Shown here: in pieces, positions 42,087-50,907 of the stretch
How positions within the stretch are numbered: position 1 is the stretch's first letter
Layout of the letters: each line of letters opens with the position of its first letter
Source of the DNA: Telmatospirillum sp.
Lineage (GTDB): Bacteria > Pseudomonadota > Alphaproteobacteria > Rhodospirillales > Magnetospirillaceae
Reading direction: 5' to 3'
Assembly: GCA_009712185.1 (NCBI GenBank)
Contig: WASQ01000136.1
Span: forward strand, 79,607 to 143,606
Length of the DNA stretch: 64,000 bases
The notes under the pieces: model-generated
The model's database searches: none
Told to the model about the DNA's origin: nothing
What the model saw: the letters and a program-made list of their open reading frames with translations, nothing else
Translations under genes and position numbers: made by a program

Positions 42087-44303
42087 ATGGACGATATTTT
42101 GAAAAAGCGCCGTCATGTTCCGGTCCTGATCCTGCTGGCGGATGTGCTGGCAGCGGGCGGGGCATCGGTCGGTGGGGCATCGGCTGCCGAGACGACGACC
42201 ATGACGGAGTTCGACCCGGTCGTGATCACCGCGACCCGGACGGGAATTCATGCCTCCGATGCGCCGGCGTCGGTCTCCGTGATCACGAGGGACGAGATCG
42301 AGCGCAAGACGGTGGGACGCGTCGGCGACGCGCTGTCGGGAACCACCGGCCTGTTCCTGCGCGGCAGCGCCTTCGGCGATGTCAGTCCGGGTGGCAGCAC
42401 CGGCACTGTCACCATGCGCGGCGTATCGGGGTCGAGCCGTACCCTGATCACGATGGATGGGCAGACCCTGAATTCGCCCTATTCAGGCTCGGTGGACTAT
42501 TCGGCGCTCGACATCGATGAGATCGACCATATCGAAGTCGTTCCCGGGGCCTTTTCGTCGCTCTATGGCGGCAGCGCCTTCGCGGGCGTCGTCAATGCCG
42601 TCACCAAGGCCCCGGACAAGCGGGAGACCATTCTGAAAGCGGGGATCGGCGGGGCGTCCGACCAGTATTTCATGCAGACCGGCAGCGCGCTCTACCGCGA
42701 CCGGATCGGCCGGGTCGGCGTTTCCGTGGGGTTGGCCGGCACCAACAGCAGCGGTTACGAGGACGATTTCGGGACCGGGAAACCGCCGGCCGCGGCGGTG
42801 GGCGGCGCCACCACGATCCCGACCACCACCGGCGGCACCACCAGCCTGCTGGGCCAGAAGGGCAAGAAACCATGGGACCAGGAGCGCGGCCACCTGACCC
42901 TGTTCCTGGACCCGTCGGACGCCACGACCCTGTCGCTTGGCGTCAGCCGCAGCCAGGAACGGGTCGGCTACAGCGCGCCCCGGAGTTATCTCGTGGACCG
43001 GTCCGGCAATCCGGTGTTCAGCACGTCGCTTCTCACCTATACGCCCAGCTCGGAATCCGTGACCCGCGTCTTCCTGCGGTCCGAGACGGATCTGGCGCCA
43101 CAGGTGAAACTGAAGACCGATGCCAGCTATTCGGAATTCGGCTACTGGTATGTCTCGCCCAATCTGACTTACGCCACGGCCAATGGCGGCCGGGGAACCT
43201 TCTTCGACGCGCCCAGCACGCGGATCGACGGGACCCTTCAGGTCGATGCCGGCCTGGGGTCCTGGAATACCCTGACGGTGGGGGTGAACGCCAAGCAGGA
43301 GGATTTCCGCCGGCGCAATTATGACCTGTCCAATTTCCATGACGAGGACAGCAAGGGCGCGAAAAACTATCAGGCCGAGGGGACCTCCAATACGGTCGCC
43401 GGCTTCATCCAGGACCGCATGGACCTGACCAGCCGGCTTGCCGCCTATATCGGCGGCCGTTACGATTATTTCGTGGCGCAGGGCTCGACCCAGCAATGGA
43501 AGACGCCGGAACAGAGCGCCCCGGGCTTCCGCAACAGCTACGGGCCCCGCTGGGACTCGGCCTTCAGTCCCAAGGCGTCGCTGGTCTACAAGCCGGTCGA
43601 CGGCCTGACCCTGAGGGCGTCGGGCGGCACCGCCTTCCGCCCGCCGGGGCTGATCGACATGTACACCAAGCAGGTGACCTCCACGTCGACCACTTCGCCC
43701 GATCCGACGCTGAAGCCCGAAACCGTGACATCCTGGGAGGCGGGCGGCGATCTCCGCCTGCCGACCGAAACGACCGTCAAGGTCACGCTGTTCGAAAACC
43801 ATATGCGGGACCTGATCTATACCCAGACCCTGAGTCCGACGCAGAAGCTGAAGATCAACGCCGGCCGGGCGATGTCGCAGGGTGTCGAAATGGGCGTCGA
43901 ACAACGGGCCTTGCAGGGCCTGACCCTGTTCGCCAACGCGACCTACACCCACTCAAAAATGCAGGAGAACGCCGCGGCGCCCAGCAGCGTCGGCCAGCGG
44001 CTGACCTATGTGCCGCTGTGGATGGCGAATTTCGGGGTCGACGGCGAGATCGACCGCTGGTCCGGCAGCCTCACCGGCCGCTATGTCGGCAAGGTGTTCG
44101 CCACCGACGGCAACACCGACGTGGCCCAGGGGTCCTATGGCATGTACGACCCCTATGTCACCGTCGATGCCAAAATCGCCTATGAGGTGCTGGACGGAAC
44201 CAAGGTCAGCGTCGCGGTCGGCAACCTGTTCGACCATGGCTATTACCAGTATTACCGGATGCCCGGGCGCACCTTCTTCGGCGAATTGTCGGTCAGGTTC
44301 TGA
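42087..44303 (+). CDS. TonB-dependent outer-membrane receptor (receptor 3)
   Basis: Outer-membrane receptor of 738 residues. The signal ends near GGASAAE; VVITATR resembles a TonB box; the plug has TLITMDGQTLNSPYSG and GAFSSLYGGSAFAGVVNAV; the barrel has FRPPGLIDMY and ends LSVRF with a terminal phenylalanine. It is the last gene of the riboswitch-free chelatase operon, 19 nt after chlD2, and is followed by an inverted repeat at 44310-44339. It should bring the ligand of importer C across the outer membrane. Its plug region differs from those of receptors 1, 2 and 4, which are behind cobalamin riboswitches, so a ligand other than cobalamin (for example haem or another metal chelate) is plausible. 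Confidence 0.88.
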   Translation: MDDILKKRRHVPVLILLADVLAAGGASVGGASAAETTTMTEFDPVVITATRTGIHASDAPASVSVITRDEIERKTVGRVGDALSGTTGLFLRGSAFGDVSPGGSTGTVTMRGVSGSSRTLITMDGQTLNSPYSGSVDYSALDIDEIDHIEVVPGAFSSLYGGSAFAGVVNAVTKAPDKRETILKAGIGGASDQYFMQTGSALYRDRIGRVGVSVGLAGTNSSGYEDDFGTGKPPAAAVGGATTIPTTTGGTTSLLGQKGKKPWDQERGHLTLFLDPSDATTLSLGVSRSQERVGYSAPRSYLVDRSGNPVFSTSLLTYTPSSESVTRVFLRSETDLAPQVKLKTDASYSEFGYWYVSPNLTYATANGGRGTFFDAPSTRIDGTLQVDAGLGSWNTLTVGVNAKQEDFRRRNYDLSNFHDEDSKGAKNYQAEGTSNTVAGFIQDRMDLTSRLAAYIGGRYDYFVAQGSTQQWKTPEQSAPGFRNSYGPRWDSAFSPKASLVYKPVDGLTLRASGGTAFRPPGLIDMYTKQVTSTSTTSPDPTLKPETVTSWEAGGDLRLPTETTVKVTLFENHMRDLIYTQTLSPTQKLKINAGRAMSQGVEMGVEQRALQGLTLFANATYTHSKMQENAAAPSSVGQRLTYVPLWMANFGVDGEIDRWSGSLTGRYVGKVFATDGNTDVAQGSYGMYDPYVTVDAKIAYEVLDGTKVSVAVGNLFDHGYYQYYRMPGRTFFGELSVRF

Positions 44304-44309
44304 CGGTTT

Positions 44310-44339
44310 GTCCCGGCGATCGGAGGCGGTCGCCGGGAC
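44310..44339 (+). terminator. Terminator-like inverted repeat after receptor 3
   Basis: GTCCCGGCGA (44310-44319) and TCGCCGGGAC (44330-44339) form a perfect 10-bp stem with a 10-nt loop, 7 nt after the stop of receptor 3. There is no long U-tract, so termination efficiency is uncertain. Confidence 0.5.
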
Positions 44340-44510
44340 GTGGTTGAGGCGATCGCCGGATAGCGACCGTTTCCCGGATGGACCGCTGTGTCGCGGTCTT
44401 GTCGGACGTCGGCATTCGCACGAGGGCTAACTTATTCTTGCTTGTATCGCGGATGGGCTATTATTTATTGATGACATCTATGTGGGCCAAATTATTTATC
44501 GTCGACTGAT

Positions 44511-44547
44511 GCCAACCGGCGATGGGCATGACTCGTCGCCGGTTGGC
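44511..44547. repeat. 12-bp perfect inverted repeat
   Basis: GCCAACCGGCGA (44511-44522) and TCGCCGGTTGGC (44536-44547) can pair around a 13-nt loop. No U-tract follows on either strand. It might be a terminator stem, an operator or a remnant repeat. Confidence 0.5.
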
Positions 44548-44942
44548 TGGCCCGCCCCCCGGTCCCGGGAGTGGATCGCGAGCGCAGGGCCCAGGGGTTT
44601 CGGAGAAACCCGCTCGGGCAGGTTGTGTTGATGTCGGTAAAACGATAAGCGCACCGATTTGACGTCCTGGATTTCGCCGTCGCAATCTCTTTATCCAGCC
44701 TTTGCCGCCTCTTCGTCGGCCTTGCCTGTCGTGGCACGGGGTCCTACCATCGTATCATCAAAGGTCTGGACGTCGGGGATGGTGTCCATGCCTGCCCCCG
44801 GTTTGCGTGACATGAGGACGGCCTTCCATCGAAAGATCGGACTCCGACGCTTTCGGGCGTTAGGTCTGTCGGCAGTGACCTGCGCGCCGACAGCGATCCG
44901 GAATGCCCGCATTATTATTTTGGTCCAGTTGTGAAAATCTGA

Positions 44943-46118
44943 ATGCCCGAAACCTTCGACATCCGAACCATGGTTTTCATCTATGTCGGCATCCGTATCG
45001 GGCAGGCTGTTGTTCTGATTTATTTGTGGAGTATTCAGAGAAATTATCCGCCGGCCAAGGATTGGGCCTCGGGGGCCCTGCTGTCCGCCGCCGGCCTTTT
45101 TCTGCTTGCCCTTCGCAACTGGGCGCCCATCTGGCTGGCCGAGGTTTTCTCCAATGTCCTCCTGATTCCCGGCTGGATGATCTTCAATTACGGAATCGTC
45201 AGGGCCGCGGGACGGCGACCGCCGATGATGCCGGGCATTCTGCTTTGCGTTGTCGCCATTGGATTGCTGGCTTGGTTCACCCTCGTGACGCCCGATTACC
45301 GACCGCAGGTTCTGACGCAAAATACCGTCTTCGCTGTTTTTGACCTGTCCGCCGCCTATGCCTGTTTGAGAGTCCGCGAGGCGGGTGTGGCACGCACATT
45401 CCGGCTGATCGGGATCTTGCTCGTCATTTTGGGGACGCTTTGCATTTGGCGGATGGCAGGCGGCGTTTTCGGCTTGACCTTGCCTTTTTTTCCTTTGTCT
45501 CCACGGATCCTGCTGGTCTCTGCGTCCATTTTCATTTTCCCGATGATCACCATGCTGCTTGCCCTTCAGACCTCTCAGCGGCTCCAGGAGGAAATCAACG
45601 ATCAGGCGCTGCACGATATGTTGACGGGCGCCTTCAACCGCCGGGCCTTTGACGACGCCATCAACAGGGAATGGTCCCGGTCGACCCGTCACAAGACTTC
45701 CCTTGCCGTGCTGACGCTCGATATCGATCACTTCAAGATGTTCAATGACCGGCACGGGCACCAGACCGGAGACGCGGCCCTCGTCCAGGTGTCGAATTCT
45801 GCGCAGGCCGCGTTGCGGTCGAGCGATATCTGGTGCCGATATGGCGGGGAGGAGTTCGTTGCCGTTCTTCCCGACACGCCCCTTCATCTCGCGATGGAGA
45901 TCGCCGAACGTCTCCGGTTATCGGTTGAAATGGCTCCGGTCGAGACGCCGGACGGCGTGCGGACCGTGTCGGTCAGTATTGGCGTGGCGGAACGTTCTCC
46001 CGTCCAGTCGCATTGGACCGAGACGATAGCCCAGTCGGATGCCGCGCTTTACGTCGCGAAATCCTCAGGCCGAAACCGGGTCGTCGCCGCCGAAGGGGCG
46101 GTCCGGACCGCGGAGTGA
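44943..46118 (+). CDS. Membrane-anchored diguanylate cyclase (GGDEF)
   Basis: A 391-residue protein with about six to seven N-terminal membrane segments (residues 10-215) followed by a GGDEF domain. It should make cyclic di-GMP at the inner membrane in response to an unknown cue. The active-site loop is YGGEEF, preceded at the usual distance by RSSD, the product-binding inhibitory I-site (RxxD), so feedback inhibition is expected. DxD/N-type motif LDIDHFKMFNDRHGH is intact and the domain ends SDAALYVAKSSGRNRV. It stands alone after a long gene-free stretch and has no visible link with the corrinoid genes. The ATG at 44943 was chosen because it directly precedes the first membrane segment. Confidence 0.88.
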   Translation: MPETFDIRTMVFIYVGIRIGQAVVLIYLWSIQRNYPPAKDWASGALLSAAGLFLLALRNWAPIWLAEVFSNVLLIPGWMIFNYGIVRAAGRRPPMMPGILLCVVAIGLLAWFTLVTPDYRPQVLTQNTVFAVFDLSAAYACLRVREAGVARTFRLIGILLVILGTLCIWRMAGGVFGLTLPFFPLSPRILLVSASIFIFPMITMLLALQTSQRLQEEINDQALHDMLTGAFNRRAFDDAINREWSRSTRHKTSLAVLTLDIDHFKMFNDRHGHQTGDAALVQVSNSAQAALRSSDIWCRYGGEEFVAVLPDTPLHLAMEIAERLRLSVEMAPVETPDGVRTVSVSIGVAERSPVQSHWTETIAQSDAALYVAKSSGRNRVVAAEGAVRTAE

Positions 46119-46193
46119 TACCAGCCTGCGCTGACCGGCCCCGGCCACCGTCGGTTGATGGAAGGGGGCCGGTGTCCGTCGGCCTGTCCCTGT

Positions 46194-46826
46194 TCAGTCG
46201 ACGGAGCGGCCCAGGGCGTTGATCGCGGCGGCGGCGAGCGCGCTGCCGCCGCGCCGGCCCCGCAATGCCAGATAGGGAATTCCGAGATCGGCGTCGATCA
46301 GGGCCTCCTTCGATTCGGCGGCGCCGACGAAGCCGATGGGAAAGCCCAGGATGGCGGCCGGACGCGGGCCGTCCTTGGCCTCCATCAGGATTTCCAGAAG
46401 GCGGAACAGGGCGGTGGGGGCATTGCCGATGGCGATGACGGCTCCGTCCATTTTTTCGCCCCAGAGGTCGACGGCGGCGGCGGAGCGGGTGTTGCCGATC
46501 CGCTTCGCATGATCGGGAATGCCGTCGTCGTAGAGGGAACAAATCACCGGATTGCCGGCGGGCAGGCGCCTTGAGATGATGCCCTCTGACACCATGCGGG
46601 TGTCGGTCAGGATCGGCGCCCCTTTTTCGAGTGCGGATTTCGCGGCGGCCGCGAAATCCGGGGTCCAGGCCAGATCGGCGACGATTCCCGGCGTCGCGGC
46701 GGCATGGACGATGCGGATCACCACCTCGGCCAGATCGTCGGGAACGCGGGAAAGGTCGGTCTCCGCGCGGATGATGGCGAAAGACTGACGGTAGATTTCC
46801 GCGGGGTCGCGCACATAGTCGAGCAT
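46194..46826 (-). CDS. cobH: Precorrin-8X methylmutase
   Basis: CobH/CbiC moves a methyl group from C11 to C12 of precorrin-8X to give hydrogenobyrinate (or the cobalt form). The 210-residue protein shows the family pattern, with the probable catalytic histidine H41 in RIVHAAATPG, the TDTRMVSEGI segment, GNAPTALFRLLEI and GFPIGFVGAAESK. AAGGAT precedes the ATG at 46826. It is the last gene of the minus-strand operon btuF-btuC-btuD-cobH behind riboswitch RS6; btuD ends 8 nt upstream. No other corrin-ring biosynthesis enzyme is in this window, so the remaining cob genes must be elsewhere, or cobH here is a stray copy linked to uptake. Confidence 0.93.
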   Translation of the reverse strand: MLDYVRDPAEIYRQSFAIIRAETDLSRVPDDLAEVVIRIVHAAATPGIVADLAWTPDFAAAAKSALEKGAPILTDTRMVSEGIISRRLPAGNPVICSLYDDGIPDHAKRIGNTRSAAAVDLWGEKMDGAVIAIGNAPTALFRLLEILMEAKDGPRPAAILGFPIGFVGAAESKEALIDADLGIPYLALRGRRGGSALAAAAINALGRSVD

Positions 46827-46834
46827 GATGATCC

Positions 46835-47634
<800 letters not shown>

Positions 47635-47638
<4 letters not shown>

Positions 47639-48657
47639 TGCATCACCTTGCGCGTCTTGAAGACCAGAACCAGGAAAAAGGGGGCGCCCACCAGGGCGGT
47701 CAGCACCCCCAGCTTCAGTTCCAGTTGCGTCGGAATCAGCCGCACGCCGATGTCGGCGGCCAGCAACAGGATCATGCCTCCCAGCAGGCTGGCGGGCAGC
47801 AGGCGGCGCGGCTGATAGCCGACGAAGGGCCGCAGGATGTGAGGCACCACGAGGCCGACGAAACTGATCGACCCCGCGACCGCGACCCCCGACCCGACGG
47901 CGAGGGCGGTGCCCGCCCCCAGGAAGCACCGCACGCGCGCCAGATCGAATCCCAGCGTGCGCGCCGTGTCCTCACCCAAGGTCAGGGCATCGAGGGCGGC
48001 GCCCGATGACAGCAGCAGGAGGATCCCGGCCGCCATGAAGGGCAGGGCCAGATAGAAATGATCCATGCTGCGGTCCTTCAGCGACCCCAGCAGCCAGAAC
48101 ACGATTTCCGCCGCCGAATGCGGGTTGGGCGCCAGATTGATGGCCAGCGAGATGACCGATCCGGCCAGCGAGCTGCCGGCGATGCCGGCCAGGATCAGCG
48201 TCATCGCCCCCGGATTGCGGCCGGCGAACAGATAGAGGAGGGCGACGGCGGCCAGCGCCCCGGTGATGGCGGCGATGGGCAGAGCGAGCGGGAAGACCGC
48301 GTACAGCCCGAAATAGAGCACGAGAACCGCCCCCAGGGCCGCCGACGAGGATGCGCCGATCAGTCCGGGCTCGGCCAGCGGATTGCGCAGCAGACCCTGC
48401 AAGGCGGCGCCCGACAGGCCCAGCGTGCCGCCCACCGCAATGGCGAGGAGGGCCCGGGGCAGCCGGAGTTCCTGCATGATGATGGCCGCCGGGCTGTCGC
48501 CGCTTTCGATCAATCCGGACAGCGGGACCGGCGCGGGGCCGACGGCCAGCGACAGACCTGTCAGCAGGACGACCGCCAGGGCCAGCAGAACAAGGAGGGG
48601 AGCGTCTTTGAGGATCGCCAGTCTTGCCGGCGTTCCCGACGCGGGGATCGCCGTCAT
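47635..48657 (-). CDS. btuC: BtuC/FecCD-type permease (importer D)
   Basis: Inner-membrane permease of 340 residues with about ten membrane segments. Family marks are MQELRLPRALLAIAVGGTLG, LQGLLRNPLAEPGLIG, DALTLGEDTARTLGFDL and SISFVGLVVPHILRP. Its similarity to the permease of importer B (17185-18171) extends through the loops, including GSLKDRSM, so the two systems probably arose by duplication. ATG at 48657 overlaps the btuF stop and the 3' end overlaps btuD, both as ATGA. Confidence 0.9.
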
Positions 48658-49550
48658 GGCAGTCTCCCCGGGGCTTGGCCCCTTGTCCGGACGAGGCCGG
48701 AAAGCGAATCGATCGCAAGCGGCACGGTGGCACCGCCGCACAGCCAGTAAGCCATGGGAAACTGGATCCGGGCGACGTCCGGCAGCGCGCGGCGCAACGC
48801 CGGATGGGCCAGCATATCGGTGGCGATCCGGGGAGAGCGAAGGTCGCGGGCCTGATCGTCCAGCAGGATTGCCGGACGGGCGGTAATCAGGGCTTCCATC
48901 TCGACCGTGCCGGCGCGTTTCTGCCCCAGCCGGGCGATGACATTGTCGATGCCGGCGGTCGTCATCAGCGAATCCACCAGTGTGTCGCTGCCATAGGCAT
49001 AGCCGCCGCCCCGGTAGACCACACCGGTCAGATGTTGCGACGCCGGTCGCCCGGCGGCGTCGGCCAACTGGCGGTCGATCTGGCCGGCGATGGTCTGCCC
49101 CCGGTCCTCGTGGCCCAGCATTCTTGCGACATCAGTGATCTGACGCCGCGCCGAGGCGATGGCGCGGGGGGCGTCCAGCCGGACGATGCGGATGCCGAAC
49201 CGTTTGGCGAGGGCGGCGGTCATCTCGCTCCAGGGCCCGGACAAAAGGATGTCGGGCCGTTCGGCAATGATTTCCTCGACCGTCCGGTGGTTACGGGGAA
49301 TTCCCTCCGACCGCTCCATGAGGAACGGCAGCGTCGTCTCGTCACCGCCCTTGACCAGCGACAGGATCTGATCGCGATCGGCCAGGGCCAGGAGGTACTG
49401 ATTGGCGCATTGGTCGATCGACATCACGCGGGGCGGTGGCGGGCTGACGTCGGCCTGGGCCGGCGGCGAAGCGGCGGCGGTCGCGGCGGTCATCAGGGTG
49501 GCGAAAATCCGGCCTGTTACGCGCAGGCGGGCGTCTCCGGTGCGATCCAT
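48654..49550 (-). CDS. btuF: BtuF-type substrate-binding protein (importer D)
   Basis: Periplasmic binding protein of 298 residues. A signal-like N-terminus (VTGRIFATLMTAATAAASPPAQA) precedes PRVMSIDQCANQYLLALAD, the counterpart of STAVCADQFPLALAD in importer B, with the same conserved cysteine. RPDILLSGPWSEM and GYAYGSDTLVDSLMTTAGIDNV are typical of this subgroup. AAAGGGA lies 5 nt before the ATG. It is the first gene after riboswitch RS6 on the minus strand and should bind a corrinoid for importer D. Confidence 0.87.
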   Translation of the reverse strand: MDRTGDARLRVTGRIFATLMTAATAAASPPAQADVSPPPPRVMSIDQCANQYLLALADRDQILSLVKGGDETTLPFLMERSEGIPRNHRTVEEIIAERPDILLSGPWSEMTAALAKRFGIRIVRLDAPRAIASARRQITDVARMLGHEDRGQTIAGQIDRQLADAAGRPASQHLTGVVYRGGGYAYGSDTLVDSLMTTAGIDNVIARLGQKRAGTVEMEALITARPAILLDDQARDLRSPRIATDMLAHPALRRALPDVARIQFPMAYWLCGGATVPLAIDSLSGLVRTRGQAPGRLP

Positions 49551-49683
49551 CGGTCCCTTTCCTTTGCGGGCATTCCCGCGGAAACGACAGACCCGGAGTT
49601 CATTCCATCCGTGGCCCAGAAGCTTTTTGCGCGAAAGCCCACCTTGACCGGGCGCGTCCGCAAGGCAGGCGCGGCCACCATGT

Positions 49684-49872
49684 CTCCGGCAGGTATTCGG
49701 ACTTGGGGGCGGGGGGCCTTCCCGGCCCCGATCCTACAGCCACAGCTTGCCGGTCGTTCCGACCGGTGCCCGGCGGTCATCCCGCCTGTGGCCTTCGTTC
49801 CCCCATACCGCTGCGCGACAGTCCCGGCCTCTCACCGGGTTCCCTCTTTTCGGTCCGCCAGCCCGCCCCGGG
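49684..49872 (-). ncRNA. Cobalamin riboswitch RS6 (variant core)
   Basis: On the minus strand: AGAGGGAACCCGGTGAGAG, CCGGGACTGTCGCGCAGCGG, then a long arm and AAGTCCGAATACCTGCCGG. This is the variant cobalamin riboswitch form in which CCCCGCAAC is replaced by CGCGCA and AGCCAGGAGACCTGCC by AGTCCGAATACCTGCC. It leads btuF-btuC-btuD-cobH. The other six riboswitches here have the CCCCGCAAC form. Confidence 0.85.
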
Positions 49873-50029
49873 CCAGAAGGCCGGGATCCGGATTGGCGAA
49901 CACCGCAGACGGGCCAACCTTGAGCAAGATCGGCACCATGGTCAAGAACCTTGTGCACCGGCCTTATGCTCCGGCTTAGTGCTCCGGCTTTGTGCTCTGG
50001 GGCCTGTGATGATGACGACAACGCCGTTC

Positions 50030-50296
50030 TCAGTCGGGGGCCGGTTCCCTGAACAGGGCGCTGACCGGCAGGTTCAGTGCCTGTGCCAGCAGGGGCAGAA
50101 GCATCGCCGGCGGACGATCCTGCCCGTTCTCATAGCGGGCCAGCCGGTCGGGCGGCATGTTCAGCATACCGGCGAGATCCGGGCCGGACAGGCCCGCCGC
50201 GGTGCGATGCCGGCGGATCTGTGATCCGACCAGGATGGCGAAACGGTCCTTGCGGTCGGGCGGATCATCCCATCTGTCTGTGCGGGGACTGAACAT
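50030..50296 (-). CDS. XRE-family HTH regulator
   Basis: An 88-residue DNA-binding protein consisting almost only of a helix-turn-helix of the XRE/Cro type: GSQIRRHRTAAGLSGPDLAGML followed by MPPDRLARYENGQDRPPAMLLPLLAQALNLPVSALF. Such small proteins bind palindromic operators as dimers. The ATG at 50296 is supported by weak GAGA upstream. It lies between the minus-strand RS6 operon and the divergent RS7-led receptor gene, so it could regulate either, but no direct evidence is visible. It is the only dedicated transcription regulator inside the corrinoid region. Confidence 0.8.
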   Translation of the reverse strand: MFSPRTDRWDDPPDRKDRFAILVGSQIRRHRTAAGLSGPDLAGMLNMPPDRLARYENGQDRPPAMLLPLLAQALNLPVSALFREPAPD

Positions 50297-50457
50297 TGTC
50301 TTGTCTCTGATGCGGGTCAGGACGGTCCGGCAGCCTCGGGCCGCAGACCGGACGTCCTGATTATCACAAAATGTTTTTAATGATAATGACGAATTGGCGG
50401 ATAAATGCGTCCGTGGCGAGGTTTGGTATGGCTTTGACCATTGAATTTTTATGGTTG

Positions 50458-50486
50458 TTGACAGAAAAATATTAATTCGTTAATCC
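50458..50486 (+). promoter_or_regulatory. Sigma-70-like promoter before RS7
   Basis: TTGACA (50458-50463), a 17-nt spacer, and TAATCC (50481-50486) lie in an AT-rich stretch ending at the 5' side of riboswitch RS7. Confidence 0.5.
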
Positions 50487-50496
50487 TTAGTATATC

Positions 50497-50694
50497 TGTG
50501 ATGGTTCCTTTTTCTCTTAAGTAGAAAAGAGGGATTAAAAGGGAACACAGTGGGGTTGCGCCTGCGCAACCGAAGCTGTGGCTGCCCCCGCAACTGTAAG
50601 CGGTGAGCGTGCGCCCGACGATGTCACTGGGAGTTATATCCCGGGAAGACAGGGCGTTTTCGCGATGAACCGCGAGCCAGGAGACCTGCCTCAC
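50497..50694 (+). ncRNA. Cobalamin riboswitch RS7
   Basis: Core elements in order: GATGGTTCC, AAAAGGGAACACAGTG, GGCTGCCCCCGCAACTGT, GTCACTGGGA with CCCGGGAAG, and GAGCCAGGAGACCTGCC. It is followed by a platform resembling those of RS3 and RS5 and leads receptor gene 50908. Confidence 0.93.
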
Positions 50695-50698
50695 AGCG

Positions 50699-50762
50699 TC
50701 GCCTATCCGTCCTGGCGGGGTTGCCTGGCGGTTTGGAAGTCCTTTCCAAAAGCGGTGACGAT
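50699..50762 (+). promoter_or_regulatory. Expression-platform-like element after RS7
   Basis: A diverged copy of the element after RS3 and RS5: GGCGGGGTTGCCTGGCGG, then a hairpin GGAAGTCCTTTCC and AAGCGGTGACGA. The stem is kept although several bases differ, which suggests that the structure matters. Confidence 0.45.
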
Positions 50763-50907
50763 ATTTGCCGTCCTTGGCGAGCAGGGGAATTTTTCCTGTT
50801 GGCCAGGGACAGTTCTGATTTTTCTCCGCCGGACAGGTCCATTTGATCTGTCCGGATGGCGGATTTATTGACGGGACAGGCGGATCTGTCCGTTTGGGGG
50901 GAAGCGA

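Larger units (their letters stand above)
44304..44942. other. Gene-free region after receptor 3
   Basis: This 639-nt stretch contains two strong inverted repeats (44310-44339 and 44511-44547) and an AT-rich section (about 44440-44510). Between about 44690 and 44940 both strands have short open frames, but none shows a ribosome-binding site or a recognisable domain. It may hold promoters for the GGDEF gene at 44943 or remains of lost sequence. Confidence 0.45.

Noticed and set aside
44659-44934. Open frames on both strands in the gap before the GGDEF gene
   Set aside because: None has a ribosome-binding site or a recognisable domain, and they overlap each other in antisense; kept only as a gene-free region.
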